Positions 44,821-53,929 of a stretch of 64,000 nucleotides of DNA are shown here, piece by piece. The translations under genes were made by a program, and so were the position numbers. The notes under the pieces were generated by a model, which worked only from the letters and a program-made list of their open reading frames with translations, made no database searches and was not told where the DNA came from. Origin of the DNA: Enterococcus sp. 5H (lineage in GTDB: Bacteria > Bacillota > Bacilli > Lactobacillales > Enterococcaceae); the NCBI RefSeq assembly GCF_028128615.1, contig NZ_AMDP01000014.1, forward strand, positions 142,825 through 206,824, given 5' to 3'. The stretch's first letter is position 1. Each line of letters opens with the position of its first letter.

Positions 44821-45753
44821 ATGAAAAGACGTCTATTTTATAGTTTATTAGTGGTTATTATTTTACTAGGTGCAGGCTACTTAAAGCGAAGCAAAGGGCT
44901 ATACACTCATACAGCTAATGAGATAACAGAAGATACAACACAACAAGCCTTGGCTTTATCCGTAGAAGACGATGATACTTCAGTAGAACAGCTTGTCAAA
45001 GTTGGTAAAGAGGATGCAAGCTTATATAGTGAAGCGTCAGAGAAAAGTAAAAAAATTGCCGAAATTAATCGCGGTGAGCTATTAGAGCTGCAAGAGGTAA
45101 CGGATCAATGGTATCAAGTCATAACTAACGATGGAGACATTGGCTATATCTCCCCAAATGACAGCCAGTTAATAGAACGTCCGGCACAAACGATGCCTAA
45201 GTCACTAGCAGAAGCAACCATTGTTTTGAATCCTGGACATGGTGGTGATGATACTGGAGCAATCAGTAATTCTGGTTGGATCTATGAAAAAGATGTTACT
45301 TTAGAGACAGCGGAAATAATTAAAGCTGCGTTAGAAGAGCAAGGAAGCACAGTCATTTTAACTAGAGATGGAGATATAACGGAAGACTTAGCGGAAGTTG
45401 TTGAGATAAGTAATGAAAATGAAGCTGACATTTTTATTAGTTTACATTATGACTCTTCAGAAAATATGAACGAAGCTACAGGAACGACCACGTATTATTA
45501 TTATGAAACATATGGAGACTTAGCTGATACTGTCAATGAAGCGTTGGCTACTAATTTACCTTTAGAAAATCGAGGAGTCACTTATGGAAATTATCAGGTA
45601 CTGCGAGAGAACACACAACCAGCTCTTTTACTGGAATTAGGATATATGAACTCAGATTATGACTTAGCTATTTTTAATACCGAAGAATATCAGACAACTG
45701 TAGCCAACGCAATTATTGAAGGATTGACCACTTATTTTCAGTCTGCTAACTAA
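44821..45753 (+). CDS. N-acetylmuramoyl-L-alanine amidase with SH3 domain
   Basis: 310 residues. A signal anchor (about 5-20), an acidic linker, an SH3-like wall-binding module (about 58-112; LYSEASEKSKKIAEI, WYQVITNDGDIGYI) and an Amidase_3 catalytic domain (about 132-308). Zinc ligands are in NPGHGG, IYEKDV and SLHYDS, and the catalytic glutamate in LLELGYMNS. It cleaves the bond between muramic acid and the stem peptide in the wall. ATG 44821 is 8 bp after GGAGG. The gene stops just before the IS200-type element. Confidence 0.92.
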   Translation: MKRRLFYSLLVVIILLGAGYLKRSKGLYTHTANEITEDTTQQALALSVEDDDTSVEQLVKVGKEDASLYSEASEKSKKIAEINRGELLELQEVTDQWYQVITNDGDIGYISPNDSQLIERPAQTMPKSLAEATIVLNPGHGGDDTGAISNSGWIYEKDVTLETAEIIKAALEEQGSTVILTRDGDITEDLAEVVEISNENEADIFISLHYDSSENMNEATGTTTYYYYETYGDLADTVNEALATNLPLENRGVTYGNYQVLRENTQPALLLELGYMNSDYDLAIFNTEEYQTTVANAIIEGLTTYFQSAN

Positions 45754-45756
45754 TCA

Positions 45757-46468
45757 TAACCACCCTTCAAAAGGGTGGTTTGCTCTGAGGCTATAAGCCT
45801 CTAGTACTAGCCAGCGCCTTAAGACGCTGGCTTTCACTTTACGTTCAAGCCACATTGGTTTTGTCACTTTTGCCACCTCTTAAGAGGTAGGTTATCACTC
45901 TCTAACCTTTAAAAGGGTTCGCATATTCTTTTGTACTTAACTTATCTATCACTTTATCATGTTTTTCCTGCTCTTGAATGTATTTCTTTATAGTTACTTC
46001 ATTCAATCCCACTGTACTCACATAATAGCCTTCTGCTCAGAAGTGACGATTCCCAAATTTATACTTTAAATTTGCATGCTTATCGAATATCATCATCGCG
46101 CTTTTTCCTTTCAGATAACCCATAAAACTTGAGACACTTATCTTCGGTGGAATACTCAGCAGTAGGTGGACATGATCTGGCATCATATGACCTTCCAATA
46201 TCTCTACTCCTTTGTAGCTACACAATCGCTTAATTATCTCTTGTAGACTTGCTCGGTATTGATTATAAATGATTTTTCTTCTATACTTTGGGGTGAATAC
46301 AATATGGTATTTGCATAACCACTTTGTATGGGCTAGGCTATTTGTCTTAGTTCCCAATTAGATCTCTTCCTTTCGTTTTCAATATGGCCTGAACAACTAT
46401 ATTGTAACTCTTGTGGAGAGATTTTTTTGTATAACTTTTACTTTTCCACCCGCATAGCAGGTGGTTTT
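45757..46468 (-). mobile_element. IS200/IS605-family element carrying only a broken tnpA
   Basis: About 710 bp, the usual IS200 size. One end has hairpins CCACCC-TTCAAAA-GGGTGG (45763-45781), GAGGCTATAAGCCTC and CCAGCG-CCTTAAGA-CGCTGG; the other has CCACCCGCATAGCAGGTGG near 46446. There are no terminal inverted repeats and no tnpB. Exact cleavage sites are not defined, so the borders are approximate. Confidence 0.75.
45902..46357 (-). pseudogene. tnpA: IS200-type transposase tnpA with a premature TGA
   Basis: The frame reads MGTKTNSLAHTKW, KYHIVFTPKYRRKIIY and the HUH motif in PDHVHLLLSIPP, then GNRHF followed by TGA where the family has Trp. In the same frame the sequence continues AEGYYVSTVGLNEVTIKKYIQEQEKHDK to the normal end at 45902, 151 codons in total. 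The nucleophilic tyrosine (in TIKKYIQEQ) lies after the stop, so the 106-residue product should be inactive. Start TTG 46357 follows AAAGGAAG by 8 bp. Confidence 0.9.
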
Positions 46469-46514
46469 TTGTTTCGCACGCTTCGCGTACTCAACTGGGT
46501 CTGAAGACATAATA

Positions 46515-46554
46515 AAAAATGAGCCAAAATCAAGTTCGATTTTGACTCATTTTA
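46515..46554 (-). terminator. Terminator of the pentapeptide gene
   Basis: ATGAGTCAAAATC pairs with GATTTTGGCTCAT (one mismatch) and is followed on the minus strand by TTTTTTATT. Confidence 0.8.
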
Positions 46555-46556
46555 GA

Positions 46557-47189
46557 TTATTCAATAATTAAACCCAGTCCCGCAGCGATTGTCACGGCTT
46601 GTTCAGTTGTGACTTTTAAACCAGCCATAAATTCTTGTGACAAAGCAATTTTTTCAAAAGTACTTTGTTTTAAATCAAGATCAGCTAACTTTGTGTGAAA
46701 CCAGCTACTACCAGTCAATGAACATTGGTCAAATAAAAGATTGTTCCAAGTTACTTCAACAAATTCTGTCTGGTTTAAACTAGTTTTCTTAAAATGAACT
46801 ACCTTTTGATTAGTTGAACTAAAAGAAGCATAATCCGCTAAACAGTCTTCAAAAAGGCAGTCGCGTAAATAACTTTCCGCAAAGTTTGTTCCAGTCAATT
46901 TACATTGAATAAATTGAACTTGATGAAAACTTGCCCCAATCCACTCAGTATTGGAAAAGTCACAATTTCTAAAAATCACATTGCTGCATTCAAATTGTTC
47001 AAGATGATTTCGATTCATGACTAACTTGTCAAATTGGCATTCTCTAATAATTAAATTACGTACATCCTGATAGCTTAAATTTTGATCGGTTAATGCAATT
47101 CCTTCAATAATAATTTCATCTTCTAATGAAATGAAATCACTGTGACTTAACCTAGGTAACGCTGGCGCAACAGGTTCTTTTATTTTCAT
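46557..47189 (-). CDS. Pentapeptide-repeat protein
   Basis: 210 residues. From about residue 40 to 180 there are repeated A/C/S-D/N-L/F-X-X pentads (for instance IFRNCDFSNTEWIGASFHQVQFIQCKL), which build a right-handed quadrilateral beta helix. Related proteins (Qnr, MfpA) mimic DNA and protect gyrase, but many have other or unknown roles. ATG 47189 is about 6 bp after GGAGG; the start five codons upstream overlaps the box. The FUSC-type gene lies 38 bp upstream on the same strand. Confidence 0.82.
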   Translation of the reverse strand: MKIKEPVAPALPRLSHSDFISLEDEIIIEGIALTDQNLSYQDVRNLIIRECQFDKLVMNRNHLEQFECSNVIFRNCDFSNTEWIGASFHQVQFIQCKLTGTNFAESYLRDCLFEDCLADYASFSSTNQKVVHFKKTSLNQTEFVEVTWNNLLFDQCSLTGSSWFHTKLADLDLKQSTFEKIALSQEFMAGLKVTTEQAVTIAAGLGLIIE

Positions 47190-47226
47190 ACCTATAACCT
47201 CCATTGTAATGACAAAACTGGTTCGA

Positions 47227-48288
47227 TTATTCCGTTTCTTTATCTAAATTTTCATTTAACTGATAGGCTCGGTTATAAAAACGCAGACTAGTTGTTAAGA
47301 CATAAGCACCTAAAAGTCCAAGTAAACTTCCTAAAACAATTCCGATCAATCGATAATTTAACAGACTCACCATATATTGATGTCGTGCTAAATTTGCGAG
47401 CAGTAAGGACATTGGGGTAGTAAAAAAGTTTGCTACAGTATAATTCCTTTTGATAAAGAACTCTACAGTTATAAAGAAAAAACAGATTAATAAAATAGAT
47501 TGTAAAGATGTGAAAGAAAAACTTAAAACAAATGCTGCAATTAATAACCCAATCATCGTCCCAAAAATCCGCTGCATATTTCGCTGTATGATTGCCCGCA
47601 GATTATCTCCTTGTAAAACTGCCGCACAAGAAACAATCATCCAATACGCATTAGTTAGATGTAAAGACTGACTGATATAAGTAGCTAAAAATAAAATAGC
47701 TGCATAATGCAAAGCATCTAAAAGAGCAGCTGGATCTGTGTAAAGGCGTTCTTGTAACGATACTTTTTTGGTTGGTGTAATCTTGACATCACCTTCAATA
47801 AAGTAAAGAACGGTTGCGACAACAAGTGAAGTTAAAATCCCCAATAATACATAACTCATCATATAAGGAACTCTATCCAATGGAATTTTAGTTCCAGACC
47901 CCATCGCAGTCACCATGACAATGAAAAAAGCACCAGGCTTTGAAATCCCATATAATCTGAAAATAATTCGGGCACAAAATGCAATCAGTGCAATCGAAAT
48001 TGGAATTAACCAAGGAATATGAGTAGTCAGCATACCCACCAAATTTCCGAAAAGTAAAAATAGACCAACAGAACTTAAGCGGATCAATAAATTTTTCAAA
48101 GGTAAAGACTGATAATAAAGAAAGGTAAAAATTCCTAGAGAGCCGAAACTGCCAATTGTTAAATTGTTGGAAAAATAACCGATAAATAATGGTACTGCCA
48201 TACAAATCCCTGCACCAATTAATTGAAATGGCGCATTTTTGGGTTTATGAAATACAACTAATTCTTTGAAAAAAGATGAACGATGCAT
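47227..48288 (-). CDS. FUSC-family membrane protein (aromatic acid exporter-like)
   Basis: 353 residues. Two blocks of hydrophobic helices (about 20-165 and 195-335) with a conserved NAYWMIVSCAAVLQGDNLRAIIQRNMQRIFGTMIGLL segment, which is the FUSC signature (YWxxxTxxxVxxPxxxxTxxRxxxRxxGTxxG). Relatives export aromatic acids or act on the envelope. It is shorter than YccS/AaeB and lacks their large cytoplasmic part. It probably shares a transcript with the pentapeptide gene. Confidence 0.82.
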   Translation of the reverse strand: MHRSSFFKELVVFHKPKNAPFQLIGAGICMAVPLFIGYFSNNLTIGSFGSLGIFTFLYYQSLPLKNLLIRLSSVGLFLLFGNLVGMLTTHIPWLIPISIALIAFCARIIFRLYGISKPGAFFIVMVTAMGSGTKIPLDRVPYMMSYVLLGILTSLVVATVLYFIEGDVKITPTKKVSLQERLYTDPAALLDALHYAAILFLATYISQSLHLTNAYWMIVSCAAVLQGDNLRAIIQRNMQRIFGTMIGLLIAAFVLSFSFTSLQSILLICFFFITVEFFIKRNYTVANFFTTPMSLLLANLARHQYMVSLLNYRLIGIVLGSLLGLLGAYVLTTSLRFYNRAYQLNENLDKETE

Positions 48289-48692
48289 CTAATCACTCCT
48301 TTAACATTAACTTTGAAATTTTGACAAAAAAATTAGAGACGTTCACTCCTTTTATTTTCCACTATCCATTTAAAACAGGTGGATAAATGAATGAAATAAA
48401 TTAAAATCGTGCATATTCTTACATTAACATGTTAACTTTAGATTAGAGCCCAAGACTCCTACTCTATTAATCTAACATACTTTTTTATACTAATACAATC
48501 GCTTTTGTAAGCTTATTTCTAAGAAATCACTTCAAATGAAGATATAATTTAATGATGTTAGTATTAAGAAAAAATAAGATTATTCTTGATTTTTTAATCT
48601 AAAAATTGTAAACTATACCTCAGTACAATAAATAATTATTAAATTCTGATTTTTCAGAAAATACTCAGGGTAATTTTAGGGAGGAAAAAAGA
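48289..48692. other. 404-bp regulatory region, FUSC gene / oppA
   Basis: Holds both divergent promoters. Seen: perfect palindrome TTAACATGTTAA (48424-48435); a possible oppA -10 TACAAT (48624-48629); a CodY-like box (48649-48663); GGGAGG before oppA. No gene was recognised. Confidence 0.55.
48649..48663. promoter_or_regulatory. CodY box in the oppA leader
   Basis: ATTTTTCAGAAAATA matches AATTTTCWGAAAATT at 13 of 15 positions. It lies between the likely -10 and the ribosome site of oppA. CodY represses peptide uptake genes when branched-chain amino acids and GTP are plentiful. Confidence 0.7.
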
Positions 48693-50363
48693 ATGAATTT
48701 AAAGAAGTCATTTGCTTTTGGATTTATCACTTTATTTAGTTTATCACTAGCAGCATGTGGTAACGGTGGATCAACAGACGACAGTGGTTCTAAATCAGCT
48801 GACGGCAAACCAAGTGGAGAGCAAGTTTTCCGCGTAAACGTATTACAAGAAATGCCAAGTGCTGATTTATCATTAGCAACAGATACAATCAGTTTTACTG
48901 CATTGAATAATGTATATGAAGGAATTTACCGTCTAGATTTAGACAATAACCCAATTCCAGCTGGCGCTGCTGAAAAAGCAGAAGTTAGTGAAGATGGTAC
49001 AGTTTACAAAATTAAACTGAATGAAGATGCTAAATGGTCTGATGGTAAACCTGTAAAGGCTGAAGACTATGTTTACGGCTGGCAACGTACAGTTGATCCT
49101 GCCACAGCTTCAGAATATGCTTATTTATATGAATCTGTTAAAAATGGTGCAGCCGTTAATGCAGGTGAAGTAGATAAATCAGATTTAGGTATTAAAGCTG
49201 TAGGTGATTACGAGTTAGAAATCACTTTAGAAAAAGCAACACCATACTTTGACTATCTATTAGCATTCCCATCATTCTTCCCTCAAAGACAAGATATTGT
49301 GGAAAAATATGGTAAAGAATACGCTGCAAACAGTGACAATGCTGTTTACAATGGCCCATTCGTTTTAGCTGATTTTGATGGACCAGGTACAGATACTGAA
49401 TGGTCATACAAGAAAAATGATCAATATTGGGATGCTGATACTGTAAAATTAGATGAAGTTAAGACAAATGTTGTTAAAGAATCACCGACTTCTTATAATT
49501 TATTCCAAGATGGACAAGTTGACGATATTATCCTTACTGGTGAATTAGCTCAACAAGCTGCTAACGATCCTCAACTAGTTATCCAAAAAGAAGCTTCAAC
49601 ACAATATATTGAATTAAATCAAATTGATGATAGTTCTCCATTTAAAAATGAAAACTTAAGAAAAGCGATTTCTTACTCAATTGACCGTAAATCTTTAGTT
49701 GAGAACATCTTAGGTGATGGTTCAGTTGAACCTAAAGGTTTGGTTCCAGCAGACATGTCTAAATCTCCAGATGGAAAAGTAGACTTTGCAGAAGCCGCTG
49801 GTGACAAGATCGAGTACGATAAAGAAAAAGCTAAAGAATATTGGGAAAAAGCTAAAAAAGAATTGAATATCGATTCATTAAACTTCGATATTTTATCTTC
49901 TGATGCTGATTCTTCTAAGAAAACTGTAGAGTATGTACAAGGAGCTATCCAAGAAAACTTAGATGGCGTAAAAGTGACTGTTAGTCCAGTACCATTCTCT
50001 GTTCGCTTAGACCGTTCAAGCAAAGGGGACTTTGATACTGTTATCGGAGGCTGGGGAGCTGATTATGCTGACCCAAGTAGCTTCTTAGACCTATTCCAAA
50101 CAGGAGTATCTTATAACCGTGGACGCTATAGTAACCCTGAATACGATAAATATGTTCAAGCTGCATCAACAACCGATGCCAATGACCCAGAAAAACGTTG
50201 GGATGATATGGTTAATGCAGAGAAAACAATTATGGGCGATATGGGTGTGATTCCACTTTATCAAAAAGCAGAAGCTCGTCTACGCGCTGAAAAAGTTAAA
50301 GATGTTGGTTTCCATCCAGCAGGTGCGCAATTCGATTACAAATGGACATACATTTCAGAATAA
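48693..50363 (+). CDS. oppA: Oligopeptide ABC transporter substrate-binding lipoprotein
   Basis: 556 residues. Lipoprotein signal peptide with lipobox LAAC (Cys22), a Ser/Gly/Asp linker, then a cluster C extracytoplasmic binding protein (SBP_bac_5): DLSLATDTISFTALNNVYEGIYRLD, KLNEDAKWSDGKPVKAEDYVYGWQR and GGWGADYADPSSFLDLF. It captures peptides outside the membrane for the OppBCDF translocator; in enterococci such proteins also bind peptide pheromones. It is separated from oppB by a terminator and an antisense small gene, so it can be expressed in excess. Confidence 0.95.
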   Translation: MNLKKSFAFGFITLFSLSLAACGNGGSTDDSGSKSADGKPSGEQVFRVNVLQEMPSADLSLATDTISFTALNNVYEGIYRLDLDNNPIPAGAAEKAEVSEDGTVYKIKLNEDAKWSDGKPVKAEDYVYGWQRTVDPATASEYAYLYESVKNGAAVNAGEVDKSDLGIKAVGDYELEITLEKATPYFDYLLAFPSFFPQRQDIVEKYGKEYAANSDNAVYNGPFVLADFDGPGTDTEWSYKKNDQYWDADTVKLDEVKTNVVKESPTSYNLFQDGQVDDIILTGELAQQAANDPQLVIQKEASTQYIELNQIDDSSPFKNENLRKAISYSIDRKSLVENILGDGSVEPKGLVPADMSKSPDGKVDFAEAAGDKIEYDKEKAKEYWEKAKKELNIDSLNFDILSSDADSSKKTVEYVQGAIQENLDGVKVTVSPVPFSVRLDRSSKGDFDTVIGGWGADYADPSSFLDLFQTGVSYNRGRYSNPEYDKYVQAASTTDANDPEKRWDDMVNAEKTIMGDMGVIPLYQKAEARLRAEKVKDVGFHPAGAQFDYKWTYISE

Positions 50364-50386
50364 GCTGAAAGTATGTTAATAGTAAA

Positions 50387-50424
50387 GGACCATTGCCCTC
50401 TTTGAATAAAAAGGCAACGGTCCT
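50387..50424 (+). terminator. Terminator after oppA
   Basis: AGGACCATTGCC pairs with GGCAACGGTCCT (one mismatch) across a long loop; only a short T-rich tail follows, so partial read-through is likely. Confidence 0.6.
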
Positions 50425-50438
50425 CTTGCTATCTTTGC

Positions 50439-50786
50439 TTAGAAAAAGTAAAATAATAAAGAAACAATAGAGACGCTCAGTAAGATACCTCCCGTTTCGA
50501 GCCAGTAAAGCAGATGTGCTTTACCAATCTCAGAAAGTGGGATAAATTCTTTCGGTTCATTTTTCTTTCTAAAACGAAAATGCATTTTCATAAAACGTTG
50601 GAAATTATCAAAAAATTCTGAGGACATGATCCAAAGAGCAAGACCGATAATCAGAAAGAACAGTGAAACAATGAAAAAGGTATCAGATATAGAACGGATA
50701 GTTAGTGACTGTTTTACTAATAGGTAAGTAAAAATACCGATGCTTGAGACCGCAGAAGTAATCAAGGGCCATTTTAAATTTTTCAT
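50439..50786 (-). CDS. DUF3899-like small membrane protein, opposite to opp
   Basis: 115 residues with three hydrophobic segments (about 5-22, 33-52 and 95-113) and a basic middle (KMHFRFRKKNEPKEF). The SDTFFIVSLFFLIIGLALWIMSSEFFD region fits DUF3899. ATG 50786 is preceded by AAGGAT at good spacing; the longer frame to 50921 would run across the oppB start and was rejected. It sits on the opposite strand between oppA and oppB. Function unknown. Confidence 0.72.
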   Translation of the reverse strand: MKNLKWPLITSAVSSIGIFTYLLVKQSLTIRSISDTFFIVSLFFLIIGLALWIMSSEFFDNFQRFMKMHFRFRKKNEPKEFIPLSEIGKAHLLYWLETGGILLSVSIVSLLFYFF

Positions 50787-50868
50787 GTGCTCATCCTTAC
50801 TTAAATTTTCTATCCCTACTTTATCGAAAAAAACTGATGAAGTCAAAATAATCTCGGAGGTGTCATTC

Positions 50869-51810
50869 TTGAACAGTTTTGGAAAATATTTTCTTAAACG
50901 GGTCTTTTTCATGATCGTCACATTGTGGCTGATCGCGACGATTACGTTTTTCTTAATGCAATTATTACCAGGTACTCCTTATACCAACCAAGAAAAACTT
51001 AGTCCAGAAACAATTGCTATGTTGAATAAGCAATCTGGTTTAGACAAACCGGTAATCGTTCAATATGGTATTTACTTAAAAAATCTACTTGTTGGTGATT
51101 TTGGTATCTCATTCCAATTTAAAAATCAACCTGTAGCGAAGCTTCTAGCAGGCCGTATTGGACCTTCAGTGCAATTAGGTGCGCAAGCCATTATCTTTGG
51201 TACCTTTGTAGGTATTCTACTTGGGATTATCGCAGCAATGCGTCAAAATACTTGGGTTGATACCTTAGCTACTTTAATGGCAATCTTAGGACGCTCCATT
51301 CCTAACTTCGTTTTTGCCGTACTATTACAATACATTTTTGCGATGAAACTAAAAGTTTTACCGATCGCAATGTGGAATGGTTTTGCCTATACTATCTTGC
51401 CTACAATCGCACTTGCGATGAGTCCGATGGCCGATTCCGCCAGGTTTATTCGAACGGAAATGGTTGAAGTTTTACATAGTGACTATGTAGAGTTGGCGCG
51501 TGCAAAAGGTTTGAGCCGCTGGCAAGTTGCTTTTAGACACGGACTTAGAAACAGTTTGATTCCATTGATTACATTGTTAGGACCTTTAGCTGTCGGATTG
51601 ATGACAGGTTCTTTAGTAGTTGAAAATATTTTTGCTATTCCAGGGATTGGTGAGCAGTTCGTAAAATCAATTATGACGAATGACTACCCAACGATTATGG
51701 CAGTTACAATCTTGTATTCTGCATTACTAGTATTCGTGATTTTAATCGTCGATTTACTTTATGGATTAATTGATCCGAGAATTCGTGTTTCAGGAGGTGC
51801 CAGAGGTTAA
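50869..51810 (+). CDS. oppB: Oligopeptide ABC transporter permease OppB
   Basis: 313 residues, six membrane helices. N-terminal KYFLKRVFFMIVTLWLIATITFFLMQLLPGTPY is typical of OppB; the EAA loop is YVELARAKGLSRWQVAFRHGLRNSLIPLIT. The start is TTG 50869, 8 bp after CGGAGG; earlier starts would overlap the antisense gene and lack family support. Its stop overlaps the oppC start (TAATG). With OppC it forms the membrane channel. Confidence 0.94.
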   Translation: MNSFGKYFLKRVFFMIVTLWLIATITFFLMQLLPGTPYTNQEKLSPETIAMLNKQSGLDKPVIVQYGIYLKNLLVGDFGISFQFKNQPVAKLLAGRIGPSVQLGAQAIIFGTFVGILLGIIAAMRQNTWVDTLATLMAILGRSIPNFVFAVLLQYIFAMKLKVLPIAMWNGFAYTILPTIALAMSPMADSARFIRTEMVEVLHSDYVELARAKGLSRWQVAFRHGLRNSLIPLITLLGPLAVGLMTGSLVVENIFAIPGIGEQFVKSIMTNDYPTIMAVTILYSALLVFVILIVDLLYGLIDPRIRVSGGARG

Positions 51811-52862
51811 TGGAAACAGTTAATTTAAACAATGTACCAGATAAAATTAAAAAAATTCCAGCTGGCGATTTTCAGCCTTTGGATACATCGACAACAAAAG
51901 AACGCGAACGTATTGCAACTCCGTCACTAAGTTTCTTACAAGATTCTTGGCGTCGTCTGAAGAAAAATAAAGCTGCTGTAATTTCTTTAGTCTTTTTAGG
52001 AATCATCATCTTTATTTCAATTATTACTATTTGGGTGTCACCACATGACCCAACGCAACAAAATGTTGCGTATATTAACTTGCCGCCTCGTATTCCATTT
52101 TTGGATAGTATCAATGGGTTCAATGGAACAGCTACTGTAGCTGGACAAGTTGTTGATAAATACGCGCAAGCAAATGTTCCTGATAATGTAAACTTCTACT
52201 TAGGTACAGATGGTCTAGGCCGTGACGTGTTAAGCCGTTTGTTTATGGGAACTCGTATTTCATTATTAATTGCTTTTATCGCTGCTCTTCTTGATATCAC
52301 GATCGGAGTAACTTATGGTCTGATTTCTGGTTTGCTTGGCGGACGTGTTGATACTGTGATGCAACGTGTTTTGGAAGTTCTTTCTGGAATTCCAAACTTA
52401 GTTGTAATGATCTTGATGCTGACTGTTTTTGATCCAGGTATTCTTTCTATCGTTTTAGCGATGGTTATTACTAACTGGATTTCAATGGCCAGAATTGTGC
52501 GGGCACAAACCTTGAAACTAAAAGATCAAGAGTTTGTTTTAGCTGCTCAAACATTAGGTGAATCTCGCCTGAAAATTGCCGTTAAACATATTTTGCCGAA
52601 TATCTCAAGCGTGATTATTGTTCAAATGATGTTCAGTATTCCGTCAGCAATTTTCTTCGAAGCGTTTCTAAGTTTCATCGGTTTAGGATTAAGACCGCCG
52701 ACCGCTTCTCTTGGAACTTTATTAAATGAAGGGTATAAAACGTTCCGTTTCCTTCCATATTTGATGTGGATTCCCGCTGTAACGTTGTCAGTTATCATGA
52801 TTTGTTTCAACTTACTAGCTGACGGACTACGTGATGCCTTCGATCCTAAGATGAAAGAGTAG
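51810..52862 (+). CDS. oppC: Oligopeptide ABC transporter permease OppC
   Basis: 350 residues. A cytoplasmic N-terminal tail (about 1-50), the OppC_N helix (NKAAVISLVFLGIIIFISIITIW), an outside region with HDPTQQN and YLGTDGLGRDVLSRLFMGTRISL, and the permease core with the EAA loop FVLAAQTLGESRLKIAVKHILPN. It is coupled to oppB by TAATG. Confidence 0.94.
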   Translation: METVNLNNVPDKIKKIPAGDFQPLDTSTTKERERIATPSLSFLQDSWRRLKKNKAAVISLVFLGIIIFISIITIWVSPHDPTQQNVAYINLPPRIPFLDSINGFNGTATVAGQVVDKYAQANVPDNVNFYLGTDGLGRDVLSRLFMGTRISLLIAFIAALLDITIGVTYGLISGLLGGRVDTVMQRVLEVLSGIPNLVVMILMLTVFDPGILSIVLAMVITNWISMARIVRAQTLKLKDQEFVLAAQTLGESRLKIAVKHILPNISSVIIVQMMFSIPSAIFFEAFLSFIGLGLRPPTASLGTLLNEGYKTFRFLPYLMWIPAVTLSVIMICFNLLADGLRDAFDPKMKE

Positions 52863-52867
52863 AGTGA

Positions 52868-53929
52868 ATGACTATGGAAAAAGTATTAGAAGTAAAAGAC
52901 TTACAGATTTCTTTTGATACGTTTGCTGGTAAAGTAAATGCTATTCGCGGTGTTAGCTTTGAGCTGTTTAAAGGAGAAACTCTGGCAATCGTAGGAGAAT
53001 CAGGTAGTGGGAAATCAGTTACTACTAGAAGTATCATGCGATTACTAAGCAGCAATGCAAATGTTGATAATGGAGAAATTCTGTTTAAAGGCGAAGATAT
53101 TGTAAATAAAACGGAAAAACAAATGCAGGCCATTCGTGGTAAAGAAATTGCAATGATTTTCCAAGATCCGATGACTTCATTGGACCCAACAATGCCAATT
53201 GGCAAACAAGTTGCTGAATCATTGATTAAACATAACAAAGTTTCTAAAAAAGAAGGTTTAGAGCAAGCCTTAGAACTGCTAAAATTAGTAGGAATTCCAA
53301 ACGCTGAAAAACGTTTGAAAAATTATCCTCACCAATTTTCAGGTGGTCAACGTCAACGTATCGTTATTGCGATTGCCTTGATTTGTTATCCAGAAGTTCT
53401 AATTGCTGATGAACCGACAACCGCATTGGACGTTACAATCCAAGCGCAAATTTTAGAATTACTAAAAGATTTACAACAAAAAATCAGCACATCAATCATC
53501 TTTATCACCCATGATTTAGGTGTAGTAGCAAACGTTGCTGATCGTGTTGCTGTAATGTACGGCGGACGCTTGGTTGAAGTAGGAACATCAGAAGAAATTT
53601 TCTACAATCCTCAACATCCGTATACATGGGGCTTACTAGGTTCAATGCCGACAATGGAAGGTACTGAGGAAAAACTATATGCTATTCCTGGTTCTCCGCC
53701 GGATTTATTAGATCCGCCTAAAGGTGATGCTTTTTATCCGCGTAACGAGTTTGCAATGAAAATTGATGCAGAAGAAGCACCGCCGTATTTTGAAGTGTCA
53801 CCAACACATAAAGCTGCTACTTGGCTATTGGCACCTCAAGCACCAAAAATTACCCCTCCAGCTGAAATTGTGAGACGTTGGGCGATTTATGCTGAACGTC
53901 ATAAGGAAACAACAGGAGGTGCTGAATAA
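52868..53929 (+). CDS. oppD: Oligopeptide ABC transporter ATPase OppD
   Basis: 353 residues. Walker A GESGSGKSVTT (about 38-48), signature FSGGQRQRIVIAIAL, Walker B VLIADEPTTALDVT and switch His in THDLGVVA are intact. The C-terminal oligopeptide/dipeptide motif (PGSPPDLLDPPKGDAFYPRNEFA) is shown, though its usual Cys cluster (CxFxxRC) is not, so no Fe-S cluster is expected. Overlaps oppF by TAATG. Confidence 0.94.
   Translation: MTMEKVLEVKDLQISFDTFAGKVNAIRGVSFELFKGETLAIVGESGSGKSVTTRSIMRLLSSNANVDNGEILFKGEDIVNKTEKQMQAIRGKEIAMIFQDPMTSLDPTMPIGKQVAESLIKHNKVSKKEGLEQALELLKLVGIPNAEKRLKNYPHQFSGGQRQRIVIAIALICYPEVLIADEPTTALDVTIQAQILELLKDLQQKISTSIIFITHDLGVVANVADRVAVMYGGRLVEVGTSEEIFYNPQHPYTWGLLGSMPTMEGTEEKLYAIPGSPPDLLDPPKGDAFYPRNEFAMKIDAEEAPPYFEVSPTHKAATWLLAPQAPKITPPAEIVRRWAIYAERHKETTGGAE

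Noticed and set aside
45757..45850. Cluster of short hairpins read as a CRISPR-like array
   Set aside because: The hairpins differ in sequence and spacing; they are subterminal structures of the IS200-type element.
48578..48585. GATTATTC shared between the oppA promoter and the region after tldR (56226-56233), as a possible guide match
   Set aside because: Eight bases in AT-rich DNA are expected by chance in such a comparison, flanks do not match, and the guide border is unknown.
48626..48646. TAATTATT shared by the minus strand of the oppA promoter and 56284-56291
   Set aside because: Same reasoning: short, AT-only and far from the likely scaffold end.
52846..53238. 130-codon frame opposite oppD
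   Set aside because: Shadow of a conserved ATPase; Ser/Leu/Phe-rich reversed coding pattern without start signals.
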